Source: DASQPR01 sp963797675
Lineage (GTDB): Bacteria > Actinomycetota > Actinomycetes > Mycobacteriales > Micromonosporaceae
Assembly (NCBI GenBank): GCA_963797675.1
Contig: CAWCQQ010000002.1
Location: 248,001-312,000 of the forward strand
Direction of reading: 5' to 3'
DNA: 64,000 bases
Shown: positions 59,697-64,000 of the stretch, piece after piece
How positions within the stretch are numbered: position 1 is the stretch's first letter
Layout: every line of letters starts with the position of its first letter
The notes under the pieces: generated by a model
What the model was told of the DNA's origin: nothing
Seen by the model: the letters and a program-made list of their open reading frames with translations, nothing else
The model's database searches: none
Translations under genes and position numbers: made by a program

Positions 59697-60445
59697 TCAG
59701 GGCGTCGCCGACGGCGCCGGCACGGTCTCTCGCGTGCCCGGCTCGGTCGGTGGTGCGAACCCCGCCGTCACCTTCTTCGTGTCCGATTGGCCCTGGTCAT
59801 TCGTGAACGTCAGCTTGAAGCTGATCAGCGTGCCGGGCGTGAGCGGCGCCTTCAGATCGGTGATCGCGAGATACTGGTCCGGCCCGGTGCCAGGATCACG
59901 AAGCCACCCGCCGGGATGATGATCGGCGGGATCGTGGGCACGGCGGCCGGTGTCGGCGCGGCGGAGACCGTAGCGGACGGCGACGCGCCGGTGCGGCGGG
60001 TGCTCCGGACGGAACAACCGAGCCCGACGGCGACGGTGACGGCAACGCGACCGGAGCGGGCGCCGCGGTGGAGACCCAGGAGAGCGTTCCGGCGATCGCG
60101 CCGTCCTTGCCGTCCTCCTGTAGGAACGATCACGTCACCGGGCGCCACGGTGATCGGGTACTTGGTCTGGTTGAAGATGTGCATCGCCAGCGGTGCCGTG
60201 CCACCCGCGGGGTAGCCGGCAGTGTCCTTGAAAGCGATCTCCACGTTCTCGACCAGGACGACCTGGAGCGGCAACGACGCATCCGGGGTCGCCGTGGCAA
60301 AACCGCCGGGCACTGCTGCGACGACCTCCGATGTCGCGGCCTCCTGGCCGGCACTGCAGCCGCCGGCCAATGCCACGGTTGCCAACGCCGCGCCGATGGC
60401 GGCGAGACGGACTAGCCGGTACGTACGACCGATCGAGCGCGCCAC
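59697..60445 (-). CDS. Lipoprotein of the PCuAC/DUF461 type (about three frame breaks)
   Basis: About 245 residues. GTG 60445 with AGGAGG seven bases upstream. Lipobox VALAGGC. Then VVLVENVEIAFKDTAGYPAG, LAMHIFNQTKYPITVAPGD, and in another frame a stretch around TLSWVSTAAPAPVALPSPSP, then PTIPPIIIPAGGFVIL and, back again, ITDLKAPLTPGTLISFKLTF. The paired beta-sandwich pattern fits actinobacterial lipoproteins related to copper chaperone PCuAC, but no Met/His copper motif is visible. Frame breaks near 60110, 60000 and 59895. Confidence 0.65.
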
Positions 60446-60532
60446 GTCGATCCTCCTGAACTTGATCCCAACCGGGCTACAGCGTAGTGGCCGCCAACAT
60501 CGCCCACGCGGAGACCCGCCCACTCGGCCACG

Positions 60533-61379
60533 TCAGAGTCGTGATCCGTTCACGACCAGCAGGATGACATCGAGCAACGCCACGATCAACACCGCGCGAA
60601 ACGCCCACCGCGAGCCGTTACGCTGCGACAACACCCAGCCGGCCGGCACGATGGCCACGGCGGCCAGGAAGATCCCGGCGGCCGTCCAGGACACCGGCCG
60701 AGGCCCGAACGCGAGCAGCGCGGTCGCGCCGAGCAGCAGCACCGCCGCCGCGACCGCGGATCCCCGGGCGCCGAGCCGGTGCGGCAGCCCGCGTACGCCG
60801 GTCCGTGCATCGTCGGCAAGATCGGGCAGCGCGTTCGCGAAGTGCGCGCCGCCGCCCAGGAGCGCGCCGCCGCACACCAGCCACCACGGCGGCACGGGTC
60901 CGCCGGGCAGTCCGGCCGGCACATATGCGGCCAGAGCGCCGAACCCGATGAGGTACGGCACGACGGACACCACCGTGAACTTCAACGGCCAGTTGTACGC
61001 GAGACCGGCCGCCGTACCGACGATCATCAGCCAGCCCGAGTGATTGCCGGAGGTCAGCGCGAGTGGCACGACCGCGATCGCCGCGATCAATGCACCGAGA
61101 CCGACCGCCCGGCGGCTGATCTCGCCGGACGGGATCGGCTTGTCCGTCCGCCCGACCGACGAGTCCCGCTCCGCGTCCAGCCAGTCGTTGCTCCAACCGA
61201 CCGCAAGCTGGCTGGCCAGCACCGTGAACGTGACGGACGCGATGCCGCCGGCCGGCAGTCCGACCGCAACGGCGAGGAGCGTCGCGACCGTGGTCACCGC
61301 GATGGCGGGCTCGGGGTGGCAGGCGCGGAACATGCCGAGGCGCGTCGCATGGCGCTGCGCTCGGTGCGGGTTCGACATG
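60533..61379 (-). CDS. UbiA-family prenyltransferase of the type III PKS cluster
   Basis: 282 residues, intact, nine or so spans. The first Asp motif is SNDWLDAERDSSVGR (NDxxDxxxD) and the second is DLADDARTGVRGLPHRLG. It is distinct from the mqnP enzyme at 12.6 kb. It is divergent from a methyltransferase, an acyl-CoA dehydrogenase and a type III polyketide synthase, so it may prenylate an aromatic polyketide. Start ATG 61379 has a weak RBS; an upstream start would add residues out of keeping with the family. Confidence 0.82.
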
Positions 61380-61453
61380 CCGGGGCGGTCGCATGGCCGC
61401 AAGTCTGTTGCATCCGGCGTCGGCGTGCCACGCTGGGATCGTGCCAGTGCTGA

Positions 61454-62168
61454 ATGCGGCAAGCCAACGACCTCGGCCAGTACGACGACCTGGCCGGACG
61501 AGTGGTGGCGCCCGAACGGGCTGTTCGCGATGTTGCACTGGATCGCCGAGGCCCGGGCGAGACTGGTGCCGCCGGCCTGCGCGTACCGGTGCGGTCCTGG
61601 TCGATCTCGGCTGTGGTGCCGGACTGCTCGCACCGCACGCGGCCGAGAAGGGATATCGGCACATCGGCGTCGATCTGACGTTCTCGGCGCTCGAACAGGC
61701 GAGCGCGCACGGCGTGACGGCCGTCCGCGGTGATGCGCTCGCGGTGCCCCTTCGCGGACGGCTGCGCCGACGTGGTTACAGCCGGTGAGCTGCTCGAACA
61801 CGTCGTGGATCCGCGACGCGTGCTGGCCGAGGCGTGCCGCCTGCTGCGCCCGGGCGGCCTGCTGGTGCTGGACACGATCAACGCGACCGCCGCTGGCGCG
61901 GCTGCGTGGTGGTCACGATCGGCGACCGGCTGCGCGGCATCGCGCCGCGCGGCATCCACGATCCGAACCTGTTCGTCCCGCCGCGCGTGGTTATCGACGA
62001 GTGTGCGAAACACGGCGTCGACGATCGAGATTCGAGGGCTGCGTCCGCGGGTAGGTCAGACTGGTGCGCTGGCTCGCCACCCGTACGGGCGCAGGTCGAC
62101 GATGGTGCCGACGCTGGTCGTGGGCAGTGCTCTACCAGGGCATCGGTACGCGTTCGGCGACGACATAG
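61454..62168 (+). CDS. UbiG-like SAM methyltransferase of the type III PKS cluster (about five frame breaks)
   Basis: About 238 residues rebuilt. MRQANDLGQYDDLA start, then DEWWRPNGLFAMLHWIAEA, VLVDLGCGAGLLAPHAAEKG (SAM motif I), HIGVDLTFSALEQASAHGV, FADGCADVVTAGELLEHV, LLRPGGLLVLDTINATA, GDRLRGIAPRGIHDPNLF and VLYQGIGTRSATT with a TAG at 62166-62168. The blocks lie in three frames. The family includes O-methyltransferases of quinone and polyketide routes; here an aromatic hydroxyl is the likely target. Confidence 0.72.
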
Positions 62169-62177
62169 GGAGCACGC

Positions 62178-63347
62178 ATGATCGCAGCGGTCGCCACGGC
62201 GGCTCGTCTCGCACCCCGCTTCGCGGCGCGGGCGACCGACCACGATCGGGCCGGGACGTTCCCGGTCGCCGACTTCGCCGACCTGCGGGAGAGCGGCCTG
62301 ATGGGCCTGATGGTGCCGGCCGCGCTCGGTGGCCTCGGCGCGACTTTCGGCGACTACGCCGACGTCGCGTACGAGCTGGCCCGCGGCAACGGCGCGACGG
62401 CGCTGGTGTTCAACATGCACGCGTCGGTGACCGGCGCCCTGGCCGGCATCCCGCGAGGAGATGGCCGGCGCGATCGGCATCCCGGAATCGTTCTTCACCG
62501 CGCGCGACGAGATCCTGCGCCGCGCCGCCGCCGGTGCGTTCTACGCGGTGGCGATGAGCGAACGCGGTGCCGGTTCGCGGCTGTCGGCCATCACGACGTC
62601 GTACACGCCGCGAGGGCGATCAGTTCCGGATCAAGGGCGCCAAGACGTTCGTCTCCGGTGCCGGCCATGCCGACGCCTATCTGGTGGCCGCGCGCAGCGG
62701 CGACGATCCGCAGGTGGTGTCGCAGTTCCTGGTGCCGGCGGCGGCCGATGGCGTACGCGTCGAGGAGACCTGGGACTCGATGGGCATGCGGGCCACCGGC
62801 TCGCACGACCTGCACCTCGACGTGCTCGTGGACGAGACCACGCTGCTCGGCGGCGTGGAGGGTCTCGCGCTCTGGTTCGCGCAGCTGATGCCGCACTGGC
62901 TGGTCGCCAGCTACGCCGCCGTCTACGTCGGCGTGGCGCAGGCCGCGGTGGACGCTGCCGTCGACCACATCAAGGCCCGTGGCCTGCAGCACCTCCCGGC
63001 CGTACGGGCTCGGATCGGTCGCGCCGACGCCGCGGTCGCGGCCACTCGCCTGGTCGTCCGCGAAGCCGCCCGGCTGGTCGACTCCGATGCCGGCTCGGCC
63101 GAGTGCAACCGCTGGGTCTGGCGGGCGAAGCTGCAGGCCGGAGACGTCGCGGCGGAGGTCGCGGCGTCGATGCTCGCGGCCGCCGGCACGTCGGCGACGA
63201 GACGCGGGCATCCGCTGGAACGGCTCTACCGCGATGCCCGCTGCGGTGCGCTGCAGCCGGCCACGTCGGACGTGTGCGCCGACTGGCTCGGCATCGCCGC
63301 GCTCGGTGGCGACGCCGACTCGCGACGGATCGGCACCCAGGTGGTGA
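62178..63347 (+). CDS. Acyl-CoA dehydrogenase of the type III PKS cluster (several frame breaks)
   Basis: About 390 residues. FADLRESGLMGLMVPAALGG at the start, AVAMSERGAG and GAKTFVSGAGHADAYLVAARS for the FAD/acyl site, MRATGSHDLHLDVLV, and the last helices WVWRAKLQAGDVAAEVAASM. Breaks near 62455, 62610 and 63325; the first two only change frame for short parts. With the last one repaired the end is SAPRW and TGA at 63345-63347, overlapping the PKS GTG. It may make an unsaturated starter or modify a side chain; inference only. Confidence 0.75.
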
Positions 63348-64000
63348 CCGGTACGCGGATCGGCGGGATCGGCATCGCGCATCCGCCGCGCCGTCGCCCA
63401 GGAGGAGCTGTGGGACGGGTTCTTCAGCGAGCACTACCGCGGCGTCCAGCGTGGTCTGGCCAAACGGATCTTCGCAGAACTCCGGCGTGACCCGGCGGCA
63501 CGCCGCCGTCGACCCGCGCATCGAGGACGTCTCGACCTGGTCGACCGGCCGCCGGATGCAGCGATATCTCGTCGAGGCGATGCCGCTGGGCAAGGCCGCG
63601 ATCACCGACGCGCTCGCCGCCGCGAACGTCGCGCCGGACGACATCGGCCTGTTCGCGGTCTGCTCGTGCACCGGCTACGTCACGCCCGGCCTGGACATCC
63701 TGCTCGCCCGCGACCTCGGCCTGGCGCCGAGCGCGCAGCGGCTGTTCATCGGTCACATGGGCTGCTACGCGGCGCTGCCGGGCCTGGGTGCGGTCAGCAA
63801 CCACGTGGCCATCGTCGGGCCGGCCGGCCCTGCTGCTGTGCTGCGAGCTGACCAGCCTGCACGTCCAGCCGGCGAGCGCCGATGCCGAGCAGATCGTGTC
63901 GCACGCGCTGTTCGCGGACGCGGCGGCGGCGGTGGTGGTCGTACCCGGACGCCGGCACCGGCCGGCGCATCGTCGAGGTCGCGTCGGTGACCGATGTCGC
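63344..64000 (+). CDS. Type III polyketide synthase (chalcone-synthase family), partial, about three frame breaks
   Basis: The first 218 residues or so of a type III PKS, cut by the window end. VTGTRIGGIGIAHP start, ELWDGFFSEHYRGVQRGLAK, SGVTRRHAAVDPRIEDVSTW, LLARDLGLAPSAQRLFIGHM and then the catalytic Cys in GHMGCYAALPGLGAVSN. The malonyl-CoA-loading region LLLCCELTSLHVQPASAD is in another frame, as is part of the start. Product type (alkylresorcinol, pyrone, or naphthalene) cannot be read from this much. Confidence 0.82.

Noticed and set aside
60485..60535. A third copy of the 72-nt hairpin
   Set aside because: There is a loose match (GGCCGCCAACATCGCCCACG) but the arms do not pair and the loop is absent.

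Overview
The window is high-GC DNA with actinobacterial gene content: BldC, Lsr2, ClpC, DisA, a DUF2520-panC-panD-nadB-nadC-coaX block, the futalosine menaquinone genes and an MFS-dTMP kinase fusion. The order in several blocks resembles Streptomyces-type chromosomes, but the individual proteins do not let me name a genus. No rRNA, tRNA, CRISPR array, prophage, transposase or integrase was recognised. It reads as ordinary chromosome with accessory islands.

Layout. 1-490: end of a HelD/HelR-type helicase. 594-3715: a cobalamin-riboswitch-controlled btuFCD-type ABC importer. 3746-5652: mqnE with two small membrane proteins. 5888-9492: a secreted NlpC/P60 hydrolase with a Thr-Pro tail and a repeat-rich tail-anchored protein. 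9755-11928: a DEAD-box helicase and BldC. 11811-16291: an operon of aldonolactone-oxidase-like protein, UbiD (mqnL), UbiA (mqnP) and UbiX (mqnM). 16467-19434: TetR, GrpB and a PLP deaminase/aldolase, with two near-identical 72-nt hairpins after stop codons. 19498-26938: MFS-Tmk, HolB, a three-gene cluster that looks type VII-secretion related, an LPxTG surface protein and RicT. 26942-35849: phosphatases, MBL and VOC proteins, an M20 peptidase, a two-subunit acyl-CoA dehydrogenase and a kinase-like protein without a P-loop. 35846-39592: an osmoprotectant ABC transporter whose binding protein looks circularly permuted. 39731-41894: a membrane protein with a long Arg/Asp repeat tail. 42058-44178: NuoD and its probable methyltransferase partner MidA. 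44336-50799: pantothenate/CoA and NAD biosynthesis. 50804-55246: methyltransferase, Lsr2, ClpC. 55294-60445: MutY, DisA, RadA and two secreted proteins. 60533-64000: UbiA, methyltransferase, acyl-CoA dehydrogenase and a type III polyketide synthase, probably a natural-product cluster cut by the window end.

The dominant oddity is about fifty apparent frameshifts. Conserved proteins such as NadB, NadC, CoaX, MutY, RadA, DisA and PanD continue in another frame with no loss of conserved residues, often with paired compensating shifts, and several shifts fall in G runs. This fits residual sequencing indels much better than real gene decay. I therefore report the joined spans as single genes and say where the frame breaks.

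Functionally the window joins cofactor supply (B12 uptake, menaquinone, CoA, NAD), respiration (NuoD, MidA), DNA maintenance (HolB, Tmk, MutY, RadA, DisA, Lsr2), proteolysis (ClpC) and cell-surface proteins.
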